This document shows, piece by piece, positions 9,259-19,539 of a stretch of DNA of 64,000 bases. Both the position numbers and the translations under genes were made by a program. The DNA lies in contig CM055277.1 of the NCBI GenBank assembly GCA_029237695.1, positions 44,426,242-44,490,241 on the forward strand. The letters are read 5' to 3'. This DNA is from Conchocele bisecta. Taxonomy: Eukaryota > Mollusca > Bivalvia > Lucinida > Thyasiridae. The notes below the pieces were generated by a model that searched no databases, was not told the DNA's origin, and saw only the letters and a program-made list of their open reading frames with translations. Each line of letters starts with the position of its first letter. The first letter of the stretch is position 1.

Positions 9259-11180
9259 ACCCCCATGGAAATCTTCCCTCCTCCATGGAAAGAGCTATCC
9301 AATTTAGTATAATATCTATACATAGACAATATAGTGGTGGTGGGGCGGTAGAGATTCTATTTACCGGTATATGCAATACTTCCCCATTACCGTACCATAA
9401 CTATTATGTATGTTGGCTGGTAGAGAGTTCTCTAGGTTAAATCTCTACCATAGCTGCATATGATTGGTATAAATGTATAGCACATGGTGGGGGTGGGTCT
9501 AGAAAATAAAAACAGTATATCTGTGTAGAACAGCAAGCATGTGGCATGTATTGGTTGGGTGGGGGGGGAGATTTTCCTAGGAAATATTCCCACCATCATC
9601 TACCATATGCATAGTGGATATGGACGTCTCTTTGTAGACAAGAACAGCCCACGATTGGGGGAGTATTTCTGATGAAATGAAATAATATATGTTGGTGTAG
9701 AACAGATAGCATGTGGCATGTATTGGTGGGGGGGGGGGGGAGATTTTCCTAGGAAATATCCCCCTCGCCACCATCTACCCTATGCATAGTGGATGTGATT
9801 GTCTCTTTGTAGACAAGAATAGCCCACGATTGGGGGAGTATTTCTGACAAAATAATGTATGTTGGTGTAGAACAGACAGCATGTGCCATGTATTGGTGGG
9901 GGGGCAGATTTTCCTAGGAAATATCCTCCTCCCCCAACCATGATCTACCATATGCATAGCGGATGTGAATGACTCTTTGTAGACAAGAATAGCCCACGAT
10001 TGGGGGAGTATTTATGATGAAATGAAATGAAAGCTGGTGAAGAGATAGCATGTGGCATGTATTGGTGGGGGGGGGGGAGATTTTCCTAGGAAATATCCCC
10101 CTCACCACCATCTACCCTATGCATAGTGGATGTGATTGTCTCTTTGTAGACAAGAATAGCCCACGATTGGGGGAGTATTTCTGACAAAATAATGTATGTT
10201 GGTGTAGAACAGACAGCATGTGCCATGTATTGGTGGGGGGGGCAGATTTTCCTAGGAAATATCCTCCCCCCCCACAACCATGATCTACCATATGCATAGC
10301 GGATGTGAATGACTCTTTGTAGACAAGAATAGCCCACGATTGGGGGAGTATTTCTGATGAAATGAAATGAAAGCTGGTGAAGAGATAGCATGTGGCATGT
10401 ATTGGTGGGGGGGGGGGGGAGATTTTTCCATAGGAAATATTCCCTCCCGCCAACCATCTACCATATGCATAGTGGATATGGACGTCTCTTTGTGGTTAGA
10501 CAATAATAGCCCACGAATTGGGAGTATTTCTGATGAAACAAAATAATGTATGTTTGGTTTATAAGAACAGACAGCATGTGCCATGTATTGGTGGTGGGGC
10601 GGGGGAGATTTTCCTAGGAAATACCCCCCACCCCCCCCCCCCGCCATCTACCATATGCAAAGTGGATGTGATTGTCTCTTTGTAGAGAAGAATAGCAGGT
10701 GATTTGCGGGAGTATTTCTGATGAAATGAAAAATGTATGTTTGTGTAGAACAGATAGCATTTGGCATGTATTGAGGGAGTGGGGGGGGGAGATTTTGTGA
10801 ATGTCTCTTTGTAGACAAGAATAGCCCACGATTAGTGGAGTATTTCTGATGAAATTAAATGTATGTTGGTGTAAAACGGATAGCATTTGGCATGTATTTA
10901 GGAAGGGGGGGGGGGGGGGGAGATATTCTTCTAGGAAATATTCCCCCCCCCCCCCCACCATCTACCATATGCAAAGTGGATGTGAATGTAGAGAAGGAGA
11001 AGAATAGCAGGTGATTGGGTGAGTAATTCTGATGAAATGAAATGAAAGTTGGTGAAGAGGTAGCATGTGGAATGTATTGGTGGGGGGGGGGGGGGGAGAT
11101 TTTCCTATGAAATACCACCACCCCCCCCCCCCCCCCCCCCCCACCCCCTCTCGGGGGGGAGATTTCCAGGGGGGAGAATT
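9186..11180. repeat. About 172-bp satellite with G-tract/C-tract hairpins
   Basis: A poly-C run at 9211-9258 opens a region of about nine tandem units, with ATATGCATAGTGGAT landmarks near 9605, 9782, 9951, 10119, 10290, 10465, 10655 and 10970. Each unit has a G run, AGATTTTCCTAGGAAATAT around the palindrome CCTAGG, and a C run, then TCTACCATATGCATAG, GTCTCTTTGTAGACAAGAAT, AGCCCACGATTGGGGGAGTA and TAGCATGTGGCATGTATTGG. The many minus-strand ORFs of 60-120 residues rich in Pro or Gly are frame shadows of the satellite. Confidence 0.9.
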
Positions 11181-11213
11181 TCCTGTGACACCGGTATTAT
11201 GTTTGACCGTTCG

Positions 11214-11980
11214 GCAGGCGGGCTGCGGACAGAAAGTCATTGTTTGGAGCATAAGTCATATTCCCTTGGAATATCTTCACGATACTCCACCCGTGTGTTG
11301 ATACCAATTGGGTGAACACACCTGTTGAAGGTGGGCTTCGTCCGCGCAAGGTCAAGGTCACCAGTGGTAAATTAGATTAATTTCACATTGTACTGCATAT
11401 TATTTTGTCATCAACTCCTCCGACAGCTTTCAGTCAATGAAACTTTACACCTGTCTTCTGCACATATTGAACATGTACACCTTGGTGTTTTTATGCAGAA
11501 AAAATATTTTTCCTGCAGGCGGGCTGCGGACAGAAAGTCATTGTTTGGAGCATAAGTCATATTCCCTTGGAATATCTTCACGATACTCCACCCGTGTGTT
11601 GATACCAATTGGGTGAACACACCTGTTGAAGGTGGGCTTCGTCCGCGCAAGGTCAAGGTCACCAGTGGTAAATTAGATTAATTTCACATTGTACTGCATA
11701 TTATTTTGTCATCAACTCCTCCGACAGCTTTCAGTCAATGGATCTGAAACTTTACACCTGTCTTCTGCACATATTGAACATGTACACCTTGGTGTTTTTA
11801 TGCAGAAAAAATATTTTTCCTTTTCAACTGAGCTAATTTTGCATACAATCCTGTATATCATATGGTATAGAGTTTGCGTAATCAACTCGTCTGACAGCTT
11901 TCTGTCAATCAATCTTTGCAAATGTCTTCTACACATATTGAACATGTGCACCATGGCGTTTTTATGACGAAATAATATGT
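11214..11980. repeat. 301-bp tandem duplication and related unit
   Basis: GCAGGCGGGCTGCGGACAG starts at 11214 and again at 11515, and the 301 bases are nearly identical. The second copy has six extra bases (GGATCT) after TTCAGTCAAT. A third, shorter, diverged part continues at 11825-11970 (TCAACTCGTCTGACAGC, ATATTGAACATGTGCACC). AAGGTCAAGGTCACC is in both full copies. The unit is related to the array at 46250-46800. No gene is evident. Confidence 0.9.
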
Positions 11981-12886
11981 CACAAAAAAAGCCTTTTCAA
12001 CTTACTCTTAGCCATTTTTGTCTCACCCGCGATAGTGGTAAGTGAGACATAGCAGTCACAATGCTGGCATCATCGTCGACAACAATTTTGGATGTAAATT
12101 TGGACGTAGCCAAATTCCTCATATCTCTTGATCTGTTAGTCGGATCATTACCAAACTTCATCAATAGCTTCCTCGCATTGATAGCTTCCTCACACTGATG
12201 GCTATCCATCCTGTGTCATTTGGATAACCTTGACCTTCACTTTGGTGACCTTAACATGTGTGTCAATTATTTTGGATATAAGTCCAAATGTTGAATACCC
12301 CCGATCCGTTAGGTGGATCCAAACTTCATCGATAGCTTCCTCACGTTCATGGCTATCCATTCAGGTGACTAACCTTTCTGTCAATAATTTTGGACGTACA
12401 GTGAAATCGTGAAGGCTCAAAAGCCCACGGGCCTGCACATTATTTTCGAGTGATCACATCTTTCGAGCCATCGCATCTTGCAATTTTTGTTACATTTGTC
12501 GACTACTGTACCCGTCGGATTTAGGAAATAACGAAGCATAATAGTGTATCCATGTTTTAGATGATAATAGTATTTATTCCCGGATTAAAGTTATCATAAA
12601 ACTGTATTTATTTCAATTATTATAAAAGGAGAAAAGCTCCAGTATTTACTATAAATGGCGGCACACATAATTAATGTCGCAGGTGGTTGTGACATCACTC
12701 GGAACAGTAGTATGGGCCCAGCTCCAACGATGTTGTTATACTGCGCCCATAAAAAATCAGGAATCGGTCGTGTATCGTAAAATGTTGCGACTCCACAAAA
12801 GGTGCTTTACTTAGTTTGTGACCAGTGTAAACGCTGATCAACTTGCAGACTCATGCAACTTGATATGGGTTTACTATTTCACTATA

Positions 12887-13938
12887 CAGTCGATTCGCGT
12901 TATGTCGACATTGCTTATATCGATATACCTGCTTATGTCGATGTACGCTCGTGGTCCCGGCCGAACTGCTATATAAACTCATACATTTCATACCTGATAT
13001 ATCGATATCGGAAATGTCGATATTTCGTTTATATCGATGTGGAAAACAAGTCCCGATGGTATAATTCCTACACATTTGTATACTGTTATGTCGATATGCA
13101 ATTTGAACAGCGGGCGTCGTAAAGTCTGGTCAAACTTGATTGGCACAGGTAAGTTTTTCACACATTCAAAGTGATCAAAACATGCCGCCGGTAACCGTGT
13201 TACAATCGCGGAATACTGTCAAAGCCGACCACGTAAGCCGTGATCAACCAATTAACGACAGTAAATGTGTTACTGTAATAAATGCCTGTCTATTTTCGTA
13301 CCTGTGTTGTTTTTCATTTACGTCCCCGCCATAAATAGCCAACATGCAGTACATGGGTCCGAAGTTGTACTGGAACAAGTTTATTGAAAAGTCCGAATCG
13401 GTACGTGGGCGTCTTGTATTTTTTTACAAGACACAAATGTACCGATTCGAACATTTCACTATTCGCGCCCCTGTGACACGCCCCTGTGATATGCAGTACA
13501 ATAACCCGTCAATGTCACGTAACTCACAACTGGTGGTGGTTGCTTGGTCACAAGCAATATGATGCTATTTATAGAATATCTCCACTCGATCACATCATGT
13601 GATCGCCGGAAAAACAATGTTGCAAATTGTTGCGACCAATAAAACATGGAAATAATAACATGTCAACACTAAACACATGCAATGCGTGTAAGAGTATTTT
13701 ATTGTGTATTAATTAGAAGAATAAACAATAATAATATTGATACGTTGATAATCTATATTTTACGACAACCGTATGCCGGCACGAAACACAGGAAATTGAC
13801 ACATTCTTATCAGATTATACACGAGTGTTAAATGTACCGAATGTTTGGGGTGAATATTGATATTTTTTTATGTCGAACTACGTTTATGTCGATGTCATTC
13901 TCTGTCTCCCATCGATATTGAGATAACGCGAGTCGACT
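12887..13938. mobile_element. Tigger/pogo-like TIR element nested in the outer one
   Basis: CAGTCGATTCGCGTTATGTC on the left faces ATTGAGATAACGCGAGTCGACT on the right. TA lies at 12885-12886; on the right the TA is slightly decayed. TCGACTCGCGTTAT ends are characteristic of pogo/Tigger-type MITEs. The interior repeats TATATCGATATACC- and TATGTCGATGT-like words and carries a hairpin at about 13395-13450 (TCCGAATCGGTAC against GTACCGATTCGAA, and TCTTGT/ACAAGA). No DDE-transposase reading frame was found. Confidence 0.8.
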
Positions 13939-14114
13939 ATTATGCATCATGAATAGCTGTCGAGGATGAACATTTCAGGTCCTGAGCTGAATGTGCAGGC
14001 TGATTTAATGCTGCACTGATCGGAAATTCAGTAGAGCAAATCCTTTTGTCATGACCACTCGCCTAGGCTATGCCTAACTAGGAAGTGCGGTATTATTAAT
14101 GGGCGTTTTTCGTT

Positions 14115-14303
14115 GTAACTCCCGGGTAGCCACTCAAATAACACGAGGACTACTGGAACAAGCAGAGTTCAAACTCGCTTTAAAGAATGTTGATCTTTAT
14201 ACCTTACTCGAGAAACTTTAATCAAACCCATGCCGGGTGGGTTACTAGAGTTCCAACTCGACTTGAACTCCAGCAACGACTCGAGTATAACCCGGGAGTT
14301 ACC
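14115..14303. mobile_element. Short TIR element GTAACTCCCGGGT
   Basis: GTAACTCCCGGGTAGCCACTC and ACTCGAGTATAACCCGGGAGTTAC face each other over 189 bp. The interior is itself an imperfect palindrome, GCAGAGTTCAAACTCG against ACTCGACTTGAACTCCAGC. It is the second insertion inside the 12399-14461 element. Confidence 0.65.
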
Positions 14304-14879
14304 ACAAGTTTCGAGGGATCGCATTTTTCGAGGAGTTGCATTTTGAGCCATCGCATGTAAAATACATTAAACATATAAGGAAAATTATCGGGACTGCATC
14401 GCTATTTCGAGCGAGCCCGACATTACGAGCCATCGCATTTTGAGCCATTGCGATTTCACTGTACATCAAAATGTTGATTTATCTCTTGATCTGTTAGTTG
14501 GATCATCTTCAATCAAGAGCTTCCTCACATTGATGGATATCTACCAGTGTAATTTGGCTGACCTTGGTGTCAGCAATTTTGGACAGACGTACAAATGTTT
14601 ATATCTCCTGGGGCGTTAGTCATATTATTACCAAACTTCATAAATAGCTTCCTCACATCCACCCAGTGTCTTTCGGGTGACCTGGATACCTTGGTGACCT
14701 TGACTTTTGTGTCAACAATTTTGTATGTATGTCCAAATGTTGCATATCTCCTGATCTCGAGGCCGTCCGGGTTCGGCCTATTAAAAACTTCATAACCTTC
14801 AATAGATGGAGTATATGGAGGGAGTAAAAAATAAACTTTAGCTTATTTTTTTACTTCATTTATTGATGCTTTTAGGCAT

Positions 14880-15200
14880 ATTTAATGTATTTATAGACCT
14901 CGTTCCGTTACTTCAACCTGTGGCTTGGAAATGATGCAAATAAGAAAACAAGTTAGATTTTGAAAATCGGTTAACAAATAAAAAAGTATTTTAAAAAATC
15001 TATTTTTAGCTTCCATGCTAAATTCCCATAGAAAAATTGTTTTTCGCAATTAAATCAAAATTTGATGGAATTTCATCAGAATCGTTTTGTTTGGGGAGGT
15101 TGCCTTTTTTGTTATTGAGGAAAAAGTACTTACACTTAAATATTGAATGTGTTTAATAGCCAAAAGTTTGTGGGGCAGCAAAATGTGGAACAGACAGTAA
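14880..15200. repeat. Partial copy of the element at 29233-29782
   Basis: The phrases AACAAGTTAGATTTTGAAAATC, TTTAGCTTCCATGCTAAATT, CCATAGAAAAAT, TTTGATGGAATTTCATCAGA, AAAAAGTACTTAC and GGAACAGACAGTA align with the right half of the foldback element after exon E. Only one arm is present here. The end CAGACAG|TA is intact at 15193-15199. Confidence 0.75.
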
Positions 15201-15210
15201 GTACCTTTAT

Positions 15211-15398
15211 CCCTTTCTCCCCTAAGTAACTGGAATGGATCTTGACCAATCATATTGTCACAAAATTATTTTCAGACAGTCCATTTATGAAAAGGGGGTG
15301 TTTTTTTATTTTAAAAAAAATATGAAAATTACTTGCCGGCTCATCTGGATCTACACTGTTTGCCAATACCACTATACAGGCCTGTGGTGTTGAAAGGG
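15211..15398. mobile_element. TTAA-type MITE (CCCTTTC ends), copy 1
   Basis: The left end is CCCTTTCTCCCCTAAGTAAC after TTAT; the right end is GTGTTGAAAGGG before TTTA. Inside are GGAATGGATCTTGACCAATC, TAGTCCATTTATGAAAAGGGGG-type wording and GCCGGCTCATCTGGATC. The same family lies at 15536-15732, 16179-16419, 37008-37244 and 45061-45292. Flanks here are degenerate forms of TTAA. Confidence 0.7.
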
Positions 15399-15535
15399 TT
15401 TATTGTATTGTTTGGTCTTACTGCGCTGGGGCTGTGGTGACTGCACACATGTAAAGGCTCACTAAGCCCAGTTTGTCACATGTAGCCATCAGAGACTATC
15501 TTGGTAATTACTGACCAGTGAACAGGCTTAATTAA

Positions 15536-15732
15536 CCCTTTGAACCCGAAAGCCTGCTATAGCGGTTTATGCAAATAGTCCAGATCCAGATGAGCCGGCT
15601 CGAACGAGCCGTCTCATTAGGATCTGCACTTTTTGAAAGTAATTTTCATATTTTTGAGAACAAAAAATACCCCCTTTTCATAAATGGACTTATCATATCA
15701 AAATCCATTCCAGTTACTTAGGGTTGAAAGGG
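15536..15732. mobile_element. TTAA-type MITE (CCCTTTGAACCC ends), intact duplications
   Basis: TTAA at 15532-15535 and 15733-15736 flank CCCTTTGAACCCGAAAG on the left and TTAGGGTTGAAAGGG on the right. The middle has GATGAGCCGGCTCGAACGAG, then CCGTCTCATTAGGATCTGCA. TTAA duplication plus CCCTTT ends is the piggyBac signature, so this is read as a piggyBac-type MITE. Confidence 0.8.
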
Positions 15733-15879
15733 TTAATCACACGTGCTACTGTTGACAAGTAATTAATGAAGTTTGTACAGGAACAATTTCACTTCAAAGC
15801 CGACAAGTGGCCCATGGGCGAACATGGATCTATCTGGTCCACACTGTGACAAAACTGACTTTATTGCTCACCAGTGTAG

Positions 15880-16120
15880 ACCCCAATACGTTTCTTCATA
15901 ATCCTATTTTAAGGGAAGGGGCCAAGTGACTTTGGTGAGGTACATGTATGGTGGACCTGGTCAGGTTATTCTAATTTCAGGGTTGATATATTTGTTTTCG
16001 TTGTAAATATTCCGTTCTGTTTTTGGGATTTTCCCCCACAATACAGCATGTTAAATGCGGGATCAAACCCGTTGGCCCGGCCTTAACTGATGATAGGCTG
16101 TTAAGCACCAATAAATCAAA
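15880..16120 (+). mobile_element. SINE-like element (family S2), truncated
   Basis: Contains AGTGACTTTGGTGAGGTA, GGACCTGGTCAGGTTATTCT, AATTTCAGGGTTGATATATT, TTTGGGATTTTCCCCC and ends GGCCTTAACTGATGATAGGC, TGTTAAGCACCAATAAATC. The tail GGCCTTAAATGACCTTAGCT, GTTGATAGGCCGTTAAAC is better kept in the copies at 30520, 33085, 34060 and 36700. The GTTAAAC(ACC)AA tail is a common 3' end of molluscan SINEs. Confidence 0.65.
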
Positions 16121-16178
16121 TGTTATCTTTATGGTGTTTAGGGTTGACAGGGTGAAATGTCCGGCAATATTGGCTTAA

Positions 16179-16419
16179 CCCTTTCACTGAATAACTGGCT
16201 AGCATTTTGATATGTTAATTTTCCGATCAATCGCCACAAAATTATTTTCAGGCTAGTCCATTTATAAAAAGGGGGTGTTTTCTAAAAATATGTAAATTGG
16301 TTGTAAACAGTGTAGATCCTGTTGGGAATGCTCGATACGAGCCAGCTTGTATCGAGCCAGCTCATCCGGATTTACACTATTTGCAAGCACCAATATAGAA
16401 GTCTGTAGTGTTGAAAGGG
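16179..16419. mobile_element. TTAA-type MITE (CCCTTTC ends)
   Basis: TTAA at 16175-16178 precedes CCCTTTCACTGAATAACTGG; the right end GTGTTGAAAGGG is followed by TTGA, a decayed TTAA. Inner phrases TCGATACGAGCCAGCTTGTA and AGTCCATTTATAAAAAGGGG are shared with its relatives at 15211 and 45061. Confidence 0.75.
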
Positions 16420-16436
16420 TTGAGACATTCTGTTTA

Positions 16437-16655
16437 TACCATAGGGCTGGATTGTGGCCTAGGGGTTAGAACACTTGACTTCCAATCCGAAGGTTGTGGA
16501 TTTAGACCTCGCCTTAGGCATCAAAAATACTTTCACAGTATTTCCATCCCACTGGTCTGTCGGATGAGACTTTATAAACTGTGGTCCCGTCTCTATATGA
16601 CCCTAGCTGTTGGTGTGACGTTAAACCCATTCACTTTCACTTTATGTATATTTTA
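16437..16655 (+). mobile_element. tRNA-derived SINE (family S1)
   Basis: TGTGGCCTAGGGGTTAGAAC is a clear tRNA-like A box and GGTTGTGGATTTAGACCTC a mutated B box. They are followed by a body (CATCAAAAATACTTTCACAG, CCACTGGTCTGTCGGATGAG, CCGTCTCTATATGACCCTAG) and the tail GTGACGTTAAACCCATTCAC. The same SINE occurs at 17655-17875 and, split by a MITE, at 27930-28365. It is a retroposon, not a functional tRNA gene. Confidence 0.85.
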
Positions 16656-16804
16656 ATACCTATAAAAAATATCAAAAATGTTGATTATTCCTTATAATTT
16701 CATCCGATTTTATTGTGCCAACTATGCCCACATGACCATGAACATGACCTTAACTTTTGTGACTTGCTAATTGGCATATTCTCGTGTTATTAACCAATTA
16801 AAGA

Positions 16805-17005
16805 CTGGATACAATTATAGTAGTATGAAACTTTTATGAGAAAAAAATCCCTATTTTCTTTATTTCATCTCAAAAGTATATGTTGTTACCACTCGTTTGA
16901 ACCGTCTTGACGAGACGGTTCAAATGAGTGGTAACAACATATACCTTCATGGAGAAATAAACAAAACAATGAGATTTTTAAATTTTTTTTTTATTGTATC
17001 CTTAG
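16805..17005. mobile_element. Foldback MITE with TGTTGTTACCACTC hairpin
   Basis: GGATACAATTATAG and ATTGTATCC lie at the two ends. The central hairpin is GTATATGTTGTTACCACTCG, TTTGAACCGTCT against AGACGGTTCAAATGAGTGGT, AACAACATATAC (about 16876-16947). It continues with ATGGAGAAATAAAC, the same downstream word as other hairpin cassettes. Related hairpins are at 25005-25080, 54150-54180 and 61213-61270. Confidence 0.75.
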
Positions 17006-17654
17006 ACTGAAATGGGATTTATACCGGTACAATTTCTAGTTTCAAAGTGCCGGTTTAAATATGACTGCAGTTGAATGGATATAAAATCCCAACCAGTCAG
17101 TCAATATTGCAAAGTGATTAATTTAATAATACGAGGCATATTTAGCTAATATAGTAGACATGTTTTACCAAGTTATCAGATAGAGATAAATATAAAATAT
17201 TTAACAGTAAATGTCGTAAACATGCACTTGGATACAAATTGGACTAGAAATCCGGTGAGTTCGTCTGCTATCTGTCAACTGCCTCAGGTCAATTTTCCGA
17301 CAATAAGTATGTGTTATTTCATGAGGCAGAACATCCCGGTATAGACAAGACAATTAATTCAGCTGCTAATTACTGAGATATCTATTAATCTTCATACTTA
17401 CCAATCCCCAATGTCCTCTGAAGCAAACAGTAATAAAAGTCAAACATCTTTCAAATATTGACCTTCGACCTTCGACTGACTGATATTAATGCTCTTGGGA
17501 TACAAAACACTTGTGGGGTCAGCCAGGGTCGAGATTTGTGAAACGTATCAGAAATGGGCGGCTGACTGAGCAAAGGGACCTTACGACATTTCCACCATTG
17601 GAGATATTCTACTTTCTCTGTATCGTTAGAATCTAATTGTTTTGCCAATGGCAA

Positions 17655-17875
17655 AGAGGGATTGGTTATGGCCTAGGGGTTGGAACACTTGACTTCCAAT
17701 CCAGAGGTTGTGGGTTCAGACCTCACCTACGGCATCAAAAAATACTTTAATAGTATTTCTATCCCACTGGTCTGTCGGATGAGACTTTAAACTGTGGATC
17801 CGTCTCTATGTGACCTTAGCTGCTGCTGGGACATTAAACCCATTCACTTTTCATTTTTACTTCAGTGACTGAATG
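17655..17875 (+). mobile_element. tRNA-derived SINE (family S1), second copy
   Basis: TATGGCCTAGGGGTTGGAAC (A box), GGTTGTGGGTTCAGACCTC (B box), CATCAAAAAATACTTTAATAG, CCCACTGGTCTGTCGGATGAG and a tail of GACATTAAACCCATTCACTT. It is about as well kept as the copy at 16437. No clear target duplication was seen. Confidence 0.85.
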
Positions 17876-17877
17876 GT

Positions 17878-17945
17878 GAACAGCATAGCCCAAGATCAGA
17901 CTGCGCGGATGCGCAGGCTGATCTTGGGCTACACTGGTCGCAAAT
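17878..17945. repeat. Hairpin fragment of the GACCAGTGTAG MITE family
   Basis: TAGCCCAAGATCAG and CTGATCTTGGGCTA pair around ACTGCGCGGATGCGCAGG, followed by CACTGGTCGCAAATG. The wording matches the centre of family M3 (31441-31655, 35736-35933, 50506-50966, 61020-61208). Between 17945 and 18200 nothing else is recognised. Confidence 0.65.
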
Positions 17946-18204
17946 GTCGTAAGATCCATTTTCTCAGACTCACAGTGGCCCAAATATGTTGTATATCATG
18001 ACAAAAATAAATATGTAATTGTGACAAAATGTCATTGGGAAAAGTTGACGGCGCATGAATCAGTGTGTTTGCCATGCCGTACATATGTGAGCTTTACAGT
18101 TTGATCTGGCCAGTCACCACTTGAAGTAAAACCAGCCAGTAGCAAGATATGTCTTTGGAAAACATTGTAAGCCCAGATCATCTGCATATTTCCAGATGGT
18201 CTAC

Positions 18205-18325
18205 ATGATTTTTGTCGCGCCTGCTTTAGCAGAAGGCGAGACTATATCGCCACTTTTTCCATTGTCATCGTCGTTATCGTCCGCGTCGTCCGAAATGTCA
18301 AAACGATTGTAAATAGTCGTCTGCT
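18205..18325 (+). mobile_element. Left end of TCGCGCCTGCTTTAGCAG element, solo
   Basis: TTTTTGTCGCGCCTGCTTTA, GCAGAAGGCGAGACTATATC and TCGTCCGAAATGTCAAAA match the beginnings of the tandem-repeat elements at 4028 and 37500. Only the first about 110 bp is recognisable here; the rest seems lost or replaced. Confidence 0.6.
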
Positions 18326-18356
18326 GCTGTTTTATAATTATTCAGTCTTCTTTCTC

Positions 18357-18562
18357 ACCTACATTTTGCTGGAAATAAGGAAAGATGGGGTACACTTGGA
18401 TCCAAAATATGCCCTGAAATCGGTACTTTATAGCCACCAAACACACAAACTCACACATGCTTTGACATGCGTTGCATGCATTGACATGCAATAATAGGTA
18501 AAAAAACCCAAATTTTAAACCCATGTGGACCCCATCTTTCCTTATTTCCAGCAAAATGTGGG
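18357..18562. repeat. Inverted repeat with about 35 bp arms and 130 bp loop
   Basis: ACATTTTGCTGGAAATAAGG, AAAGATGGGGT on the left faces ACCCCATCTTTCC, TTATTTCCAGCAAAATGT on the right. The enclosed segment is not recognised. A minus-strand 70-residue ORF across it is not supported as a gene. Confidence 0.75.
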
Positions 18563-18803
18563 TTTTCTTGAAATAACTCCTAAATGGCTAAATCTACAAG
18601 GACGGGGACATCGGCAGGTGTCGTATCTGCATTTCATTACGTCAAAATTGCTTTAGTAGTTGCCCAGATATTAAGTAAAGTATGGTCTGAAGCGGAGGAT
18701 TTTTCATACCTGATTAAGTGCACCCCATCTAAATAGCAGGTGCCCGTGACATACTATACCCAACATGACCAGCAATACAGTCAAATGCATAATATGGCAA
18801 ATA

Positions 18804-18996
18804 CAGTAGAACCTTTATAAACCGGACACTGTGGGTCCCTCTTGTGTTTTCTTTTAGATATGTTGCACTGTAATGTATTTCATTGTCGTGTCTGTTCATG
18901 ACAAAAATTGTTAATTGACTTGAATTATAGTGGAAACGCTCTACACCGGACACCCTGGGGACCTCCCAGGGTGTCCGGTGTAGAGTGGTTCCACTG
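18804..18996. mobile_element. Mariner-type MITE, CAGTRGAACC ends
   Basis: CAGTAGAACCTTTATAAACC and GGTGTAGAGTGGTTCCACTG are inverted ends flanked by TA (18802-18803 and 18997-18998). An extra inner palindrome TCTACACCGGACACCCTGGG against CCCAGGGTGTCCGGTGTAGA is centred near 18958. TA duplication and CAGT ends fit Tc1/mariner-derived MITEs. Confidence 0.8.
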
Positions 18997-19322
18997 TACA
19001 TTTGCCAGTGATGAAAATATGATGAGGGAAAAATTAAGGAAATATCAGGGAATTTATTTTTCAGAATCGTGTAGCCACCCTAACATATGTGGTAAACCCC
19101 GGTTTTCTAGTCGCAGTGACCATGGAGAGTTAATACTATGTATGGCAAATCAAACGCGGCATCCAGCCCAAGGTGATGAGACGAGAACATGATCGTGTCC
19201 AACATGACATGATGTTACATTGTCGAGTAATTACAAGATATCACAACAAAACATGCAACATGGACATTGGTGTCCATTCAACAGAAGTTATCTATGTATA
19301 TATTATTATGGTGTAATATTAA

Positions 19323-19539
19323 CTATCTTATTTTTTTTGTCGTCTGCTGTTTATTTTCTATTTTCTATTTATCATCAAAAACATGCTTTGACAGCACTTT
19401 AGAATAATTTACAACATGCTTTGACAGCACTTCAGAATCATTTCCATTGGAAATGATTCTGAAGTGCTGTCAAACCATGTTTTTATTGAGAAATAAGGCA
19501 AGATATAAAAGCAACAGCAGACGACAATTGTTGTGAGGG
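19323..19539. mobile_element. TTAA-flanked foldback MITE with hairpin cassette
   Basis: TTAA at 19319-19322 and 19540-19543. Inside are GTCGTCTGCTGTT on the left and AACAGCAGACGAC on the right. The hairpin GACAGCACTTCAGAATCATT, TCC-ATT-GGA, AATGATTCTGAAGTGCTGTC is centred near 19449 and is followed by TTTTTATTGAGAAATAAG. The left part of the arm (ACATGCTTTGACAGCACTTTAGAAT) is duplicated in tandem. Sisters: 23229-23450 and 61766-61944. Confidence 0.8.

Larger units (their letters stand above)
12399..14461. mobile_element. Outer TIR element, CAGTGAAATCG ends, TA target
   Basis: The left end CAGTGAAATCGTGAAGGCTC and right end GAGCCATTGCGATTTCACTG are inverted repeats, flanked by TA at 12397-12398 and 14462-14463. 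Further inside, TCGAGCCATCGCAT-type phrases recur at both ends. TA targets and CAGT ends fit the Tc1/mariner/pogo group. At about 2.06 kb it includes two further insertions (12887-13938 and 14115-14303). No transposase ORF is visible. Confidence 0.85.
12020..14800. repeat. Host tandem repeat (about 150 bp) split by a transposon
   Basis: Units with CAATTTTGGACGTA, ATATCTCTTGATCTGTTAG, TCATTACCAAACTTCATCAA and TAGCTTCCTCACATTGATGG occur at 12070-12398 and resume at 14464-14770. The array also has TTGGTGACCTTGACTTTTGT. The intervening 12399-14461 is a transposon inserted at a TA; rejoining TTTTGGACGTA and CATCAAAATGTTG restores the repeat unit. Confidence 0.85.

Noticed and set aside
9100..11250. 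Many overlapping Pro- or Gly-rich ORFs of 65-123 residues
   Set aside because: They follow the 172-bp satellite and its poly-G/poly-C runs, repeat the same words in every frame, and have no start or splice context.
16437..17875. tRNA genes from A and B boxes
   Set aside because: A and B boxes are present, but no clover leaf is formed and the body continues into a SINE tail; these are tRNA-derived retroposons. The same holds for 27930-28365 and 31000-31200.
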